Of a stretch of 64,000 nt of DNA, positions 1 through 8,555 are shown in pieces (the first letter of the stretch is position 1; each line of letters opens with the position of its first letter). This stretch comes from Oligoflexia bacterium (GTDB lineage: Bacteria > Bdellovibrionota > Bdellovibrionia > JABDDW01), in the NCBI GenBank assembly GCA_016715815.1, contig JADJXN010000001.1, positions 504,001-568,000 on the forward strand, given 5' to 3'. Made by a program: the position numbers and the translations under genes. Under the pieces are notes generated by a model, which had not been told where the DNA came from, searched no databases, and saw nothing but the letters and a program-made list of their open reading frames with translations.

Positions 1-1206
1 GAGCGTGATTTAATTTACTCAGAATTCCAAGAGAGAAAAGGTGAAATAGCAAGTGGAATTGCAAGACGTATTGAGCGTGGAGCAATTGTAGTGGATCTTG
101 GAAAAACTGAGGCCTATCTTCCTCAGCGCGAACAAATCCCTGGTGAGTTATTTAAACCAGGAGACAGAATTCAAGGTTACATTGCCGATGTTCGCCAAAC
201 CACCAGAGGTCCTCAAATTGTTATGTCCAGAGCTGATGAGCGCTACTTAGTAAAGCTTTTTGAAATGGAAGTACCTGAAATTTATGATGGCATTGTAGAA
301 GTAAAAGCTGCGGCACGGGAACCAGGAAGCCGCGCTAAAATTGCGGTTGTCAGCAAAGACAGTGCCGTTGACCCAGTGGGCGCATGTGTTGGTATGAAGG
401 GAAGCCGGGTTCAAAATATTGTTCAAGAGTTAAAAGGTGAAAAGATTGATATTGTTCCTTGGAACGAAGATGCAACAAGATTTGTATGTAACGCTTTAGC
501 ACCGGCAGAAGTAAGTAAAGTTATTATTGATGAAGGCTTAAAAGAAATGGAAATAGTTGTTCCAGATAATCAACTAAGTTTAGCCATTGGTAAAAAAGGC
601 CAAAACGTAAGGCTTGCGGCAAAACTGACAGGTTGGAAACTTGATATTTTAAGTGAAACAAAAGTTCATGCAAAACAACAAGAAGCTATTTTTAACTTAC
701 TTTTAATTCCTGGCATGACAGATACCCAGGCGCAAAATATTTACCAATCTGGTTTTGCATCAATGCATGATCTGGCAGCTTCTGAAGTAGCAGAGATTGC
801 TACAATTCCAGGCTATGATGAAACTAAAGCCCAGACACTTAAACAATCAGCGACGGATGTTATTAAATCTTATGCTGACCGTGGAGAAGCTATTCCTCAA
901 AGTGCTGCAGCAGCACTGGCTAACTCACAAGGTAACGATGCAAAAGTTCTTGCTGAGGCACGTTTAAAAATGGAGCTTCAAAAAGACGTTGCGCCTGTTA
1001 TGGACAACGTAACATCAGAGCTTATTAATATTAGAGGTGTAAGTGAGACAACTGCTGAGTATTTAAAAGCAGGTGGTATTGCAAGTGCTGAGGATATTGT
1101 ATCAAAAACTGAAGACCAATTGGCGGCCATTGACGGTATTGGTCAATCAAAGGCTAAGCAGTTAAAAGTTGAAGCAGAGAATTATTTAAAAGACAAAAAT
1201 AAGTAA
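1..1206 (+). CDS. nusA: Transcription termination/antitermination protein NusA (5' end missing)
   Basis: NusA binds RNA polymerase and nascent RNA and modulates pausing, termination and antitermination in the cytoplasm. The frame is open from base 1, so the N-terminal domain lies outside the window; the GTG at 91 is an internal codon. Visible in order are the end of an S1 domain (GYIADVRQT), two KH domains (the second with IGKKGQNVRLA), and two C-terminal helix-hairpin-helix repeats (LIPGMTD..., IRGVSET...IDGIGQSKA) like the acidic repeats of E. coli NusA. infB follows after 10 bp, the classic nusA-infB arrangement. Identification is secure; only the true start is unseen. Confidence 0.97.
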   Translation, partial: ERDLIYSEFQERKGEIASGIARRIERGAIVVDLGKTEAYLPQREQIPGELFKPGDRIQGYIADVRQTTRGPQIVMSRADERYLVKLFEMEVPEIYDGIVEVKAAAREPGSRAKIAVVSKDSAVDPVGACVGMKGSRVQNIVQELKGEKIDIVPWNEDATRFVCNALAPAEVSKVIIDEGLKEMEIVVPDNQLSLAIGKKGQNVRLAAKLTGWKLDILSETKVHAKQQEAIFNLLLIPGMTDTQAQNIYQSGFASMHDLAASEVAEIATIPGYDETKAQTLKQSATDVIKSYADRGEAIPQSAAAALANSQGNDAKVLAEARLKMELQKDVAPVMDNVTSELINIRGVSETTAEYLKAGGIASAEDIVSKTEDQLAAIDGIGQSKAKQLKVEAENYLKDKNK

Positions 1207-1216
1207 AAGGGAAGAC

Positions 1217-3757
1217 ATGACTGAGAATATTAAAGTTTTTGAACTGGCAAAACAAATGGGTATGGAAACCATGCGGCTTATGGATAAGTTGCGTGAGTTT
1301 AAAATACCAGTAAAAAGCCACATGGCTGAGTTGAATGAGGATCTGTTAAAACAAATTCAAGACCGTTTTGAAGAAGAGAAACAAAAACTTCAAGCAACCA
1401 AAAAACCAGCTAAAACTACAAGAACAAAAAAAGCTGTAGCAAGTGTTGAAACCGCAACTCCTAAAGTGGCTAAGGCTGCTACAAAGGCAACTGCTTCAGA
1501 CAAAAAGCCCACAACAAAAAAGGCTTCTGCAGCATCAGCTAAAGTTTCAAGAACAGTTATTAGAAGAAAAGCGGGTGTGGCAGAGGAAGCAGCTGAACCA
1601 GTTTTAGAGGAAAAACAGGTATTAGCAGAACAAACCCAAGAACCTGCTAAAGCGGAGAAACCAAAACCCGGAACAGCACAAGTAATTTCTAGAATTGATT
1701 TAAAAACTACCACTGGAAAATCAATTGATGAGAGAAGGCCTCAGGGTGTAGAGCAGCAGAGAAAAAGCTCTTCAGAAGAAGAGCCAAACTTTGACCGAGA
1801 AGAAATGGGTAAGCTTATTAAGCAAGAAGCATTACTTCAGGCAAAAAAAGCGGCAGCTCTTCTTCGTGAAACAAAAGTTGAAACATTTAATGCAGCAGAT
1901 TTTAAAAAACGCGAATTATTATTTCAGCCTAAAAAGAAAAAAGTTCTTTCAGGCAGAGCAGCTTTAAAAACTCAAATCACTCAAAAAAGTGCACAGAAAA
2001 GAAAAATTAAAGTTGAAGGTGGTATAAAAGTTTTGGATTTAGCTCAAAATATGGCTGTAAAAGCAGAGCAGCTAATTAAAAAACTTAAAGCCTTAGGCAC
2101 TGAAGCTGATAACAACACATTTTTAGACGTGGAAACGGCTCAAGTTATAGCCTCTGAATATAGCTATGAAATTGAAAATGTTGAGCTCTCAGAAGAGCAA
2201 CTTATAGAGCAAAGTAAGCAAAAAATTGTGGCATCAGACGTTAAAGAAGTCACAAGGCCCCCTGTTGTAACCATTATGGGACATGTTGATCATGGTAAGA
2301 CATCACTTTTAGATGCAATTCGCTCAGCTAATGTTGCAGCAGGTGAGGCGGGCGGAATTACCCAGCACATAGGTGCATATAGTGTTGAGCTAAATGGGAG
2401 AAAAATTACATTTTTAGATACCCCAGGCCATGAGGCTTTTACTGCAATGCGAGCTCGCGGAGCTAAAGTCACAGATATTGTTATTTTAGTTGTGGCTGCA
2501 GATGACGGAATAATGCCTCAGACAAGAGAGGCTATAAACCATGCTAAAGCAGCCGGTGTTCCTATTATTGTAGCCATTAATAAAATGGACGTGCCCGGTG
2601 CTAATCCACAAAAAGTACTTCAAACATTAACAGAGTTTGAATTGGTAGCTGAAGAGTGGGGCGGAACAACTATTGTTGCTAAAGTATCTGCACTTAAAAA
2701 ACAAGGCATTAAAGAATTATTGGAGATGATTTTACTTCAAGCAGATATTTTAGAGCTTAAAGCTAAAAAAGACATTCCTGCAACTGGTACTGTCATTGAA
2801 GCGCGTCTTGAAAAAGGCAGAGGGGCCGTGGCTACAATTTTGGTTCAACAGGGTTATGCAAAACAAGGTGATATCATTGTAGCAGGCACTTTTTATGGAA
2901 AGATTAGATCCATGCTAAATGACAAAGGTGTACAACAAAAAGAATGTTTACCGGGAGAACCTGCTGAAATTTTAGGTTTAAATGGAGTTCCTAATGCAGG
3001 AGATACCTTTGCAGTAGTAGACTCTGAAGCAACAGCGCGTGAGATTATTCAAAAAAGAATTGAAAAGCAAAAAGCAACCTCAGCTACAACCATGAAGATG
3101 ACTTTAGAGGATTTATTTCAAAAAGTTCAAAAGTCTGAAGTTAAAGAATTACCTTTAATTATTAAATCAGATGTTCAAGGCTCTGCTGAAGCAATTAAAG
3201 AGATGTTGTTAAAAATTGAGTCAGATAAAGTTAAAGTCAAAATTCTTTCAAGCTCAGTTGGCGGTATTTCTGAAAGTGATGTGCTTTTAGCATCAGCTTC
3301 TAAAGCTGTTATTATTGGCTTTAACGTTCGTCCTGAAACGGGTGTGGCACCTATTGCAGAAAAAGAAGGAGTAGAGATTAAAACCTACTCAATAATTTAT
3401 GAACTTTTAGATGACGTGAAAAAGGCAATGTCAGGAATGCTAGCACCCACCTTTGTGGAAAAAGCACTAGGACGTGCTGAAGTCCGTAACGTGTTTAACG
3501 TTTCAAAAGTAGGGACAATTGCAGGCTGTTCAGTGATCAATGGCAAAGTAACTCGTCAAGCCCTTGTACGGCTTTTACGTGACAGCAAAATTATATTTGA
3601 AGGAAAACTTGCATCTTTGAAGCGATTTAAAGATGACGCGCGTGAAGTTAATGAAGGTTATGAGTGCGGTATTGGCATTGAAAATTACAATGATGTTAAG
3701 GTGGGGGATATTATTGAGGCTTATACGAAGGAGCAGGTTCAAACCCTGTTGAATTAA
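1217..3757 (+). CDS. infB: Translation initiation factor IF-2
   Basis: IF-2 is the GTPase that brings initiator fMet-tRNA to the 30S subunit and promotes subunit joining. The 846-aa protein has an N-terminal IF2_N module (residues 1-50), a Lys/Ala-rich low-complexity linker (about 55-240), a second IF2_N module (about 270-320), then the G domain with G1 GHVDHGKT (355-362), G3 DTPGH (401-405) and G4 NKMD (455-458), followed by the beta-barrel and C-terminal tRNA-binding domains. A Shine-Dalgarno-like aaggg precedes the ATG. It sits between nusA and rbfA, as in most proteobacteria. The linker is poorly conserved in the family and its composition here is not unusual. Confidence 0.98.
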   Translation: MTENIKVFELAKQMGMETMRLMDKLREFKIPVKSHMAELNEDLLKQIQDRFEEEKQKLQATKKPAKTTRTKKAVASVETATPKVAKAATKATASDKKPTTKKASAASAKVSRTVIRRKAGVAEEAAEPVLEEKQVLAEQTQEPAKAEKPKPGTAQVISRIDLKTTTGKSIDERRPQGVEQQRKSSSEEEPNFDREEMGKLIKQEALLQAKKAAALLRETKVETFNAADFKKRELLFQPKKKKVLSGRAALKTQITQKSAQKRKIKVEGGIKVLDLAQNMAVKAEQLIKKLKALGTEADNNTFLDVETAQVIASEYSYEIENVELSEEQLIEQSKQKIVASDVKEVTRPPVVTIMGHVDHGKTSLLDAIRSANVAAGEAGGITQHIGAYSVELNGRKITFLDTPGHEAFTAMRARGAKVTDIVILVVAADDGIMPQTREAINHAKAAGVPIIVAINKMDVPGANPQKVLQTLTEFELVAEEWGGTTIVAKVSALKKQGIKELLEMILLQADILELKAKKDIPATGTVIEARLEKGRGAVATILVQQGYAKQGDIIVAGTFYGKIRSMLNDKGVQQKECLPGEPAEILGLNGVPNAGDTFAVVDSEATAREIIQKRIEKQKATSATTMKMTLEDLFQKVQKSEVKELPLIIKSDVQGSAEAIKEMLLKIESDKVKVKILSSSVGGISESDVLLASASKAVIIGFNVRPETGVAPIAEKEGVEIKTYSIIYELLDDVKKAMSGMLAPTFVEKALGRAEVRNVFNVSKVGTIAGCSVINGKVTRQALVRLLRDSKIIFEGKLASLKRFKDDAREVNEGYECGIGIENYNDVKVGDIIEAYTKEQVQTLLN

Positions 3758-3760
3758 GTT

Positions 3761-4108
3761 ATGAAGTCGTCCCACAGAGTACTTAGAGTTGCTGAATTAA
3801 TTCAAAAAGAAATAGCACAATATTTAATACATGGTGCAAAGGACAGTCGCATTGGTTTTGTGACAGTAACTGGTGCAAAGGTTACTGGTGACCTGCAAAT
3901 AGCTAGAATTTATTTTACTGTTTACGGCACAGATAAGGAAAAAGAAATCTCAACCCTAGCGCTTAATGAATCTATAAAAGAAATTAGAAGGCATCTAGCA
4001 ATGACTTTAAATTTACGTTTTACTCCAGAGCTTGAATTTTATTTTGATGAAAAGTTAGAGGAAAATCTAAGACTTGAAAAAATATTTCACCAAATAGCGA
4101 AAAAGTAG
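3761..4108 (+). CDS. rbfA: Ribosome-binding factor A
   Basis: RbfA is a small KH-like protein that binds the immature 30S subunit and assists 16S rRNA 5'-end processing and cold adaptation. The 115-aa length is normal. Family features include the N-terminal SHRVLRVAELIQKEIA helix, the central D-x-R-I-G-F-V-T-V-T segment and the C-terminal LRFTPELEFYFDE stretch. It begins 3 bp after the infB stop, so the two are almost certainly cotranslated. No recognisable Shine-Dalgarno stands alone, as expected for a tightly coupled gene. Confidence 0.95.
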   Translation: MKSSHRVLRVAELIQKEIAQYLIHGAKDSRIGFVTVTGAKVTGDLQIARIYFTVYGTDKEKEISTLALNESIKEIRRHLAMTLNLRFTPELEFYFDEKLEENLRLEKIFHQIAKK

Positions 4109-4114
4109 TCATTA

Positions 4115-5092
4115 ATGTTAAATGCAAAACTAAAGAATCAGTTTTCAAAACTAATTGCAAACAATAAAAAATTTGTTATCTGTGGGCACCAAGGACCAGA
4201 TGGAGATGTTATAGGTTCAACATTAGCAATGTCTTTGGGTCTAAAAAAGCTTGGAAAAAAAGTTTTGCCATTTAACCAAGACGGATGCCCTAAGAGTTTA
4301 ATGTTTTTGCCACAAAGTAACTTGATTAAGAATGATTTGACTGATGAATTTACAGATGCTGTTTTAGTAACAGTAGATTCTGGTGATTTACTGAGGATTG
4401 GAAAAAAAATTTCAAAAGCTAAATTTAAAGAAATTATTAATGTAGACCATCATAAAAGCAATACTCGTTTTGGAACACATAACTTTATTGATATTAAAGC
4501 TGGAAGCACGGGGCAGGTTGTAGTTGAATTGCTACAAGCTTGTAGGGGTTTTAAGCTTACAAAAGATATTGCACAAAATGTTTTTTGTACCTTAAGTACT
4601 GATACAGGTAGTTTTAGATATTCTAATTCAACCCCTGAAGTTTTTAACTTAGCATCTGTACTTGTAAAAGCAGGGGCAAAGCCTGATGTTATTAGCCAAG
4701 CCCTTTATGAAACTTACTCTCAAAAAAGACTTTTCTTACTTCAAAAAGTACTTCAAAGTTTACGCTTTGAGTATGACGGAAGACTTGCAAAAATGTATCT
4801 CACATTAAGTGATCTTAAAGAATGTGGTGCAAGTTTAGATGACTCTGAGGAATTTATTAATTTCCCACGAGGTGTGAGCGGGGTAAAAGTAGTAGCCCTT
4901 TTTAAAGAAAATTCACCAAAGCAGTGGAAGTTGTCGCTACGCTCAAGAGATAACGTTGATGTTTTAAAAATTGCACAAGAATTTGGTGGTGGTGGCCATA
5001 AATTAGCAGCAGGATGCACAATTAATCTTAGTTTAGATGAAGCTGAAAAAAAATTTGAAGGTATTATGGAGCAACTTGGGAGTTTAAAGTGA
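4115..5092 (+). CDS. DHH/DHHA1 phosphoesterase, NrnA-like oligoribonuclease/pAp phosphatase
   Basis: Members of this family hydrolyse nano-RNAs (2-5 nt) and often 3'-phosphoadenosine 5'-phosphate in the cytoplasm using Mn2+. The 325-aa protein shows the metal motifs in order: GHQGPDGD near residue 28, V-D-S-G-D near 90, the signature DHH at 111-113, and the C-terminal DHHA1 motif GGGHKLAAG near residue 292. Length matches NrnA (about 320 aa). It lies between rbfA and truB, a conserved position in many Firmicutes and deltaproteobacteria, and overlaps the truB start by 4 bp. The symbol nrnA is likely but was left blank because substrate preference cannot be read from sequence. Confidence 0.9.
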   Translation: MLNAKLKNQFSKLIANNKKFVICGHQGPDGDVIGSTLAMSLGLKKLGKKVLPFNQDGCPKSLMFLPQSNLIKNDLTDEFTDAVLVTVDSGDLLRIGKKISKAKFKEIINVDHHKSNTRFGTHNFIDIKAGSTGQVVVELLQACRGFKLTKDIAQNVFCTLSTDTGSFRYSNSTPEVFNLASVLVKAGAKPDVISQALYETYSQKRLFLLQKVLQSLRFEYDGRLAKMYLTLSDLKECGASLDDSEEFINFPRGVSGVKVVALFKENSPKQWKLSLRSRDNVDVLKIAQEFGGGGHKLAAGCTINLSLDEAEKKFEGIMEQLGSLK

Positions 5093-6003
5093 TTAAAAGT
5101 GGAGCACTTATTATAGACAAACACCCCCATGTCACAAGCCATGAAGTTGTTGAGCGTGTAAGGCGTCTATATCAGCAAAGAGAAGTGGGGCATGCTGGAA
5201 CGCTAGATCCACTGGCAACCGGTGTTTTGGTATGTCTTTTAGGGGATGCCACAAAGCTTAGCCAATATGTTATGAGCCAAGATAAAACCTATGAAGTAGG
5301 CATACTATTGGGTGTTAAAACAAATACAGGAGACATTACCGGTGAAACAACTTTCCAAAAAGCTGTGCCAAGTATTACCAGTGAAGAATTAAATTTAAAA
5401 GTACAAGAGCTAACAGGTGTTTTAAACCTTGAAGTTCCTAAATACTCAGCAGTTAAAGTAGAAGGTAAAAAACTCTATGAGTATGCAAGAAAAGATGTAG
5501 AGGTTATAGTACCCGTAAAGGCTATGGTTATACATAAAGTTGAAGTTTTGGCTATTGATTTGCCAAGATTAAGCGTTTTAATTCATTGCGAAAAAGGTAC
5601 TTACGTTAGATCTTGGGTTGAAAAACTAGGTGAGAATTTAGGTTGTGGAGCAACTGTTGAGAGTCTAAAAAGAACAGCCTCTGGGCACTTTAAGATTCAA
5701 GATGCAATAAACCTTGATAAACTAGAGGCCCTTGATGACCAGAGTAGAAAAACAAGGCTTATCCCAATGGCTCAGGCGCTTTATGATTGGGCCCAATTAA
5801 GGGTGGCTGATAGAGATTTAAATCTTGTAATGAATGGGCAGGTGCCAAAATCAGTATATTCACAAATGTTAAGTGCTAGCTTTATTAATAAGCCAACTGA
5901 TAAGGGTGTTTGCCTTATTGATGAAAGTAATAACCTGGTAGCCTTGGCAGTTAGGGACCCCATTAAGGGGGTCAAGCTTGCCAGAGTGTTTAAGGTGTGT
6001 TAG
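5089..6003 (+). CDS. truB: tRNA pseudouridine(55) synthase TruB
   Basis: TruB isomerises U55 to pseudouridine in the T-loop of tRNAs. The catalytic Asp is D40 in the motif GHAGTLDPLATG, followed by GDATKLSQY; the KxEGKKLYEYAR and GTYVRS motifs of the family are also present. At 304 aa it is normal length. The start is GTG at 5089, whose last base pair of codons overlaps the tga stop of the preceding DHH gene, so translation is probably coupled. A 139-bp structured leader separates it from rpsO. Confidence 0.96.
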   Translation: MIKSGALIIDKHPHVTSHEVVERVRRLYQQREVGHAGTLDPLATGVLVCLLGDATKLSQYVMSQDKTYEVGILLGVKTNTGDITGETTFQKAVPSITSEELNLKVQELTGVLNLEVPKYSAVKVEGKKLYEYARKDVEVIVPVKAMVIHKVEVLAIDLPRLSVLIHCEKGTYVRSWVEKLGENLGCGATVESLKRTASGHFKIQDAINLDKLEALDDQSRKTRLIPMAQALYDWAQLRVADRDLNLVMNGQVPKSVYSQMLSASFINKPTDKGVCLIDESNNLVALAVRDPIKGVKLARVFKVC

Positions 6004-6073
6004 AAACTTTAAAAAACTGCTTTGACTGGTTATATGCGATTTGCCAACGCTAAAGACTGGTAAAGCCAAGAAA

Positions 6074-6126
6074 AGCCTAGCGTCTGAAGGACGCGGGCTA
6101 GACAATCAAAACCCGAAACATCGGGT
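6074..6126 (+). promoter_or_regulatory. Structured rpsO leader (two stem-loops)
   Basis: The 139-bp truB-rpsO gap holds two clear hairpins just before the rpsO ribosome-binding site. The first has outer stem AGCC (6074-6077) with GGCT (6096-6099) and inner stem GCGTC (6080-6084) with GACGC (6090-6094) around loop TGAAG. The second is a perfect stem ACCCGA (6111-6116) / TCGGGT (6121-6126) around loop AACA, ending 5 bp before AAGGAG at 6132-6137. There is no T-run, so it is unlikely to be a terminator. S15 is known to autoregulate through leader RNAs of different folds in different phyla, so an S15 site is an inference from position. Confidence 0.5.
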
Positions 6127-6142
6127 AAGATAAGGAGAAGTT

Positions 6143-6412
6143 ATGGCAATTTCAAAACAAACAAAACAAAGTGTTATCAAAAAACACAGAAGAAGCGAGC
6201 TTGATACAGGAAGTCCTGAAGTTCAAATCGCCCTTCTAACAACAAGAATTAATGAGTTAACAGATCACTTTAAAACCCACACAAAAGATGTCCATTCACG
6301 TAGAGGACTGCTTAAAATTGTAGGTCAAAGAAGAAAACTTCTGGAGTATTTAAAGAAGAATAATTCAGAAAAATATAAAACTTTGATTAGTGAACTCGGA
6401 ATTCGTAAATAA
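6143..6412 (+). CDS. rpsO: 30S ribosomal protein S15
   Basis: S15 is a primary 16S rRNA-binding protein of the small subunit platform. The 89-aa product is full length and carries the family signature TGSPEVQIALLTTRI and the rRNA-contacting DVHSRRGLLKIVGQRRKLLEYL segment. The start is supported by AAGGAG six bases upstream of the ATG. It lies directly before pnp, a very conserved pairing in which both messages are commonly transcribed together. Confidence 0.98.
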   Translation: MAISKQTKQSVIKKHRRSELDTGSPEVQIALLTTRINELTDHFKTHTKDVHSRRGLLKIVGQRRKLLEYLKKNNSEKYKTLISELGIRK

Positions 6413-6437
6413 CAATATATAAGATCAAGGAGTGACT

Positions 6438-8555
6438 ATGTCGCAACATCCAAGTTGGAATGTTGTTCGAGAGACCTTTAAACTCGGCAATAACGAAGTT
6501 ATATTAGAAACCGGAAAAATAGCAAAGCAAGCAGATGCTGCAGTTTTAGTAAGCTGCAATGACACCAAAGTGCTTGTAACGGTTGTTTCAAGTCCTGAGG
6601 CAAAACCAGGGCAGGATTTTTTCCCTTTAACAGTTGAGTATCAAGAAAAGTATTATTCATCTGGTAAAATTCCAGGTGGATTTTTTAAAAGAGAAGCTAA
6701 GCCTTCAACAGATGCTACATTAACAGCGCGTTTTATTGACAGGCCCATTCGGCCTATGTTTCCTGAAGGTTATTTAAACGACACACAAGTAGTAGCCACA
6801 GTGCTCAGTACTGATAACACTGTTGAGCCAGGAGTTTTAGCTAGCATTGGTGCCTCAGCAGCGCTAACCATAAGTGATATTCCATTTAATGGTCCTACTG
6901 CTAGTGTTCAAGTGGCAAGGCTTAATGGGGAATATGTTATTAACCCCAGCCGTGAAGACCTTGAAAAGTGTGATTTAGAAATGATCATTGCTGGTAACAA
7001 AAACGCCATTTTAATGGTTGAAGGTGCAGCTAATTTTGTAAGTGAAGAAGTCATGCTTTCAGCTTTAGAGTATGGCCATAGAGAAATGCAAACAGCTATT
7101 GAAGCGCAAAAGAAATTGCAATCCAAAGTAGGTAAGCAAAAAAGAGAATTCACACCACAAAGCATGGACCCAGAATTAAAGAAGACTTTAGAAGATTTCT
7201 TTTTTCCAAAAATTAAACAAGCTCTTAAAATGAAAGAAAAGCAAGCCCGCTATGAAGCCTTTTCTAAAGCAAAAGAAGAAGCAGTTGAGAAGTTTTTAGT
7301 AGGTTTAAATGAAGCAGAGCTTAAGGAGAAAAAAATACTTCTTAACGGTGTTTTAGAAAACGTTAAATACACTGCGGCTCGCTTAATGATTACTAAAGAC
7401 AAAGCAAGAATTGATGGTCGAGGGTTGACTGATATTCGCCCCATTACTACTGAAACTGGTTTATTACCACGTGCCCATGGTTCAGGTCTTTTCACCAGAG
7501 GTGAAACGCAAGTGCTAGGGGTAGCAACCCTTGGAACATCTGAAGATGAGCAGCTTATCGATTCTATCAGCGGTAATTACTACAAGAAATTTATGCTCCA
7601 TTATAACTTCCCCCCCTACAGTGTGGGTGAGGTAGGTCGTTTTGGTGGCACAGGTCGACGTGAAGTGGGCCACGGCTTTTTAGCAGAGCGTGCTTTAAAG
7701 GCTATTATGCCTGAATTTGAGAAATTTCCCTATACAGTTCGTGTAGTTGGAGAGGTTTTAGAAAGTAACGGTTCATCTTCAATGGGAACTGTTTGTGCGG
7801 GCTGTATGGCTATGATGGACGCTGGTATTCCAATAAAGGAACCTGTTGCAGGCATTGCCATGGGACTTATTAAAGAGGGTGATGACTTTGCGATTTTATC
7901 TGACATCTTAGGGGATGAAGACCACCTAGGTGATATGGATTTTAAAGTAGCCGGTGGCAAAAGTGGAATTACATCATTTCAAATGGATATCAAAATTGAT
8001 GGTGTTACCTTTGAAATTACTAAAAAAGCTCTTGCTCAGGCCTCTGTTGGGCGAGCACACATTTTGAAAGAAATGTTAAAAACAATCTCTCAGCCAAAAG
8101 CAGATATTAGTAAATACGCTCCTAGAATAACAACCATTCAAGTAAAACCTGATAAAATTAGGGAGATCATCGGCCCGGGAGGCAAGATGATTAAATCTAT
8201 AGTTGAAGCAACTGGAGTAAAAATTGATATTGATGACTCTGGTAAGGTAAACATTGCTTCTACTTCAAATGAAGCGGCTCAAAAAGCCATTGATATAATT
8301 AATGGTATTTGTGCTGAAGCAGAAGTGGGTAAAACCTATACCGGTAAAGTTAAAAAGATTATGGATTTTGGTGCCTTTGTTGAAGTTTTGCCAGGTACTG
8401 ATGGATTATTACATATTTCTGAAATTGCCCATGATCGCATTCGTCAGGTAACAGATGTTTTAAACGAAGGCGATATTGTTGAGGTAAAAGTTTTAGATGT
8501 AGATAGAACTGGAAAAATTAAACTATCAAGGAAAGCATTACTAGAGCCTAAATAA
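6438..8555 (+). CDS. pnp: Polyribonucleotide nucleotidyltransferase (PNPase)
   Basis: PNPase is the 3'-to-5' phosphorolytic exoribonuclease of the RNA degradosome. In order the 705-aa protein has a first RNase PH domain (with FFPLTVEYQEKYYSSGKIPGGFFKRE), an all-helical linker, a second RNase PH domain (RAHGSGLFTRGETQ; MDFKVAGG), a KH domain (IIGPGGKMIKSI) and a C-terminal S1 domain (DFGAFVEVLPGTDGLLHISEI). The ATG at 6438 is preferred over the in-frame GTG at 6432, because that GTG lies within the ribosome-binding site AAGGAG (6427-6432). Its stop overlaps the next start (TAATG). Confidence 0.98.
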   Translation: MSQHPSWNVVRETFKLGNNEVILETGKIAKQADAAVLVSCNDTKVLVTVVSSPEAKPGQDFFPLTVEYQEKYYSSGKIPGGFFKREAKPSTDATLTARFIDRPIRPMFPEGYLNDTQVVATVLSTDNTVEPGVLASIGASAALTISDIPFNGPTASVQVARLNGEYVINPSREDLEKCDLEMIIAGNKNAILMVEGAANFVSEEVMLSALEYGHREMQTAIEAQKKLQSKVGKQKREFTPQSMDPELKKTLEDFFFPKIKQALKMKEKQARYEAFSKAKEEAVEKFLVGLNEAELKEKKILLNGVLENVKYTAARLMITKDKARIDGRGLTDIRPITTETGLLPRAHGSGLFTRGETQVLGVATLGTSEDEQLIDSISGNYYKKFMLHYNFPPYSVGEVGRFGGTGRREVGHGFLAERALKAIMPEFEKFPYTVRVVGEVLESNGSSSMGTVCAGCMAMMDAGIPIKEPVAGIAMGLIKEGDDFAILSDILGDEDHLGDMDFKVAGGKSGITSFQMDIKIDGVTFEITKKALAQASVGRAHILKEMLKTISQPKADISKYAPRITTIQVKPDKIREIIGPGGKMIKSIVEATGVKIDIDDSGKVNIASTSNEAAQKAIDIINGICAEAEVGKTYTGKVKKIMDFGAFVEVLPGTDGLLHISEIAHDRIRQVTDVLNEGDIVEVKVLDVDRTGKIKLSRKALLEPK

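Noticed and set aside
1390..1713. Antisense 107-aa ORF opposite infB
   Set aside because: Produced by the Ala/Lys-rich linker codons of infB; no ribosome-binding site and hydrophobic low-complexity product.
6004..6142. Intrinsic terminator after truB
   Set aside because: Hairpins are present but no T-run follows, and the second stem sits directly before the rpsO ribosome-binding site.
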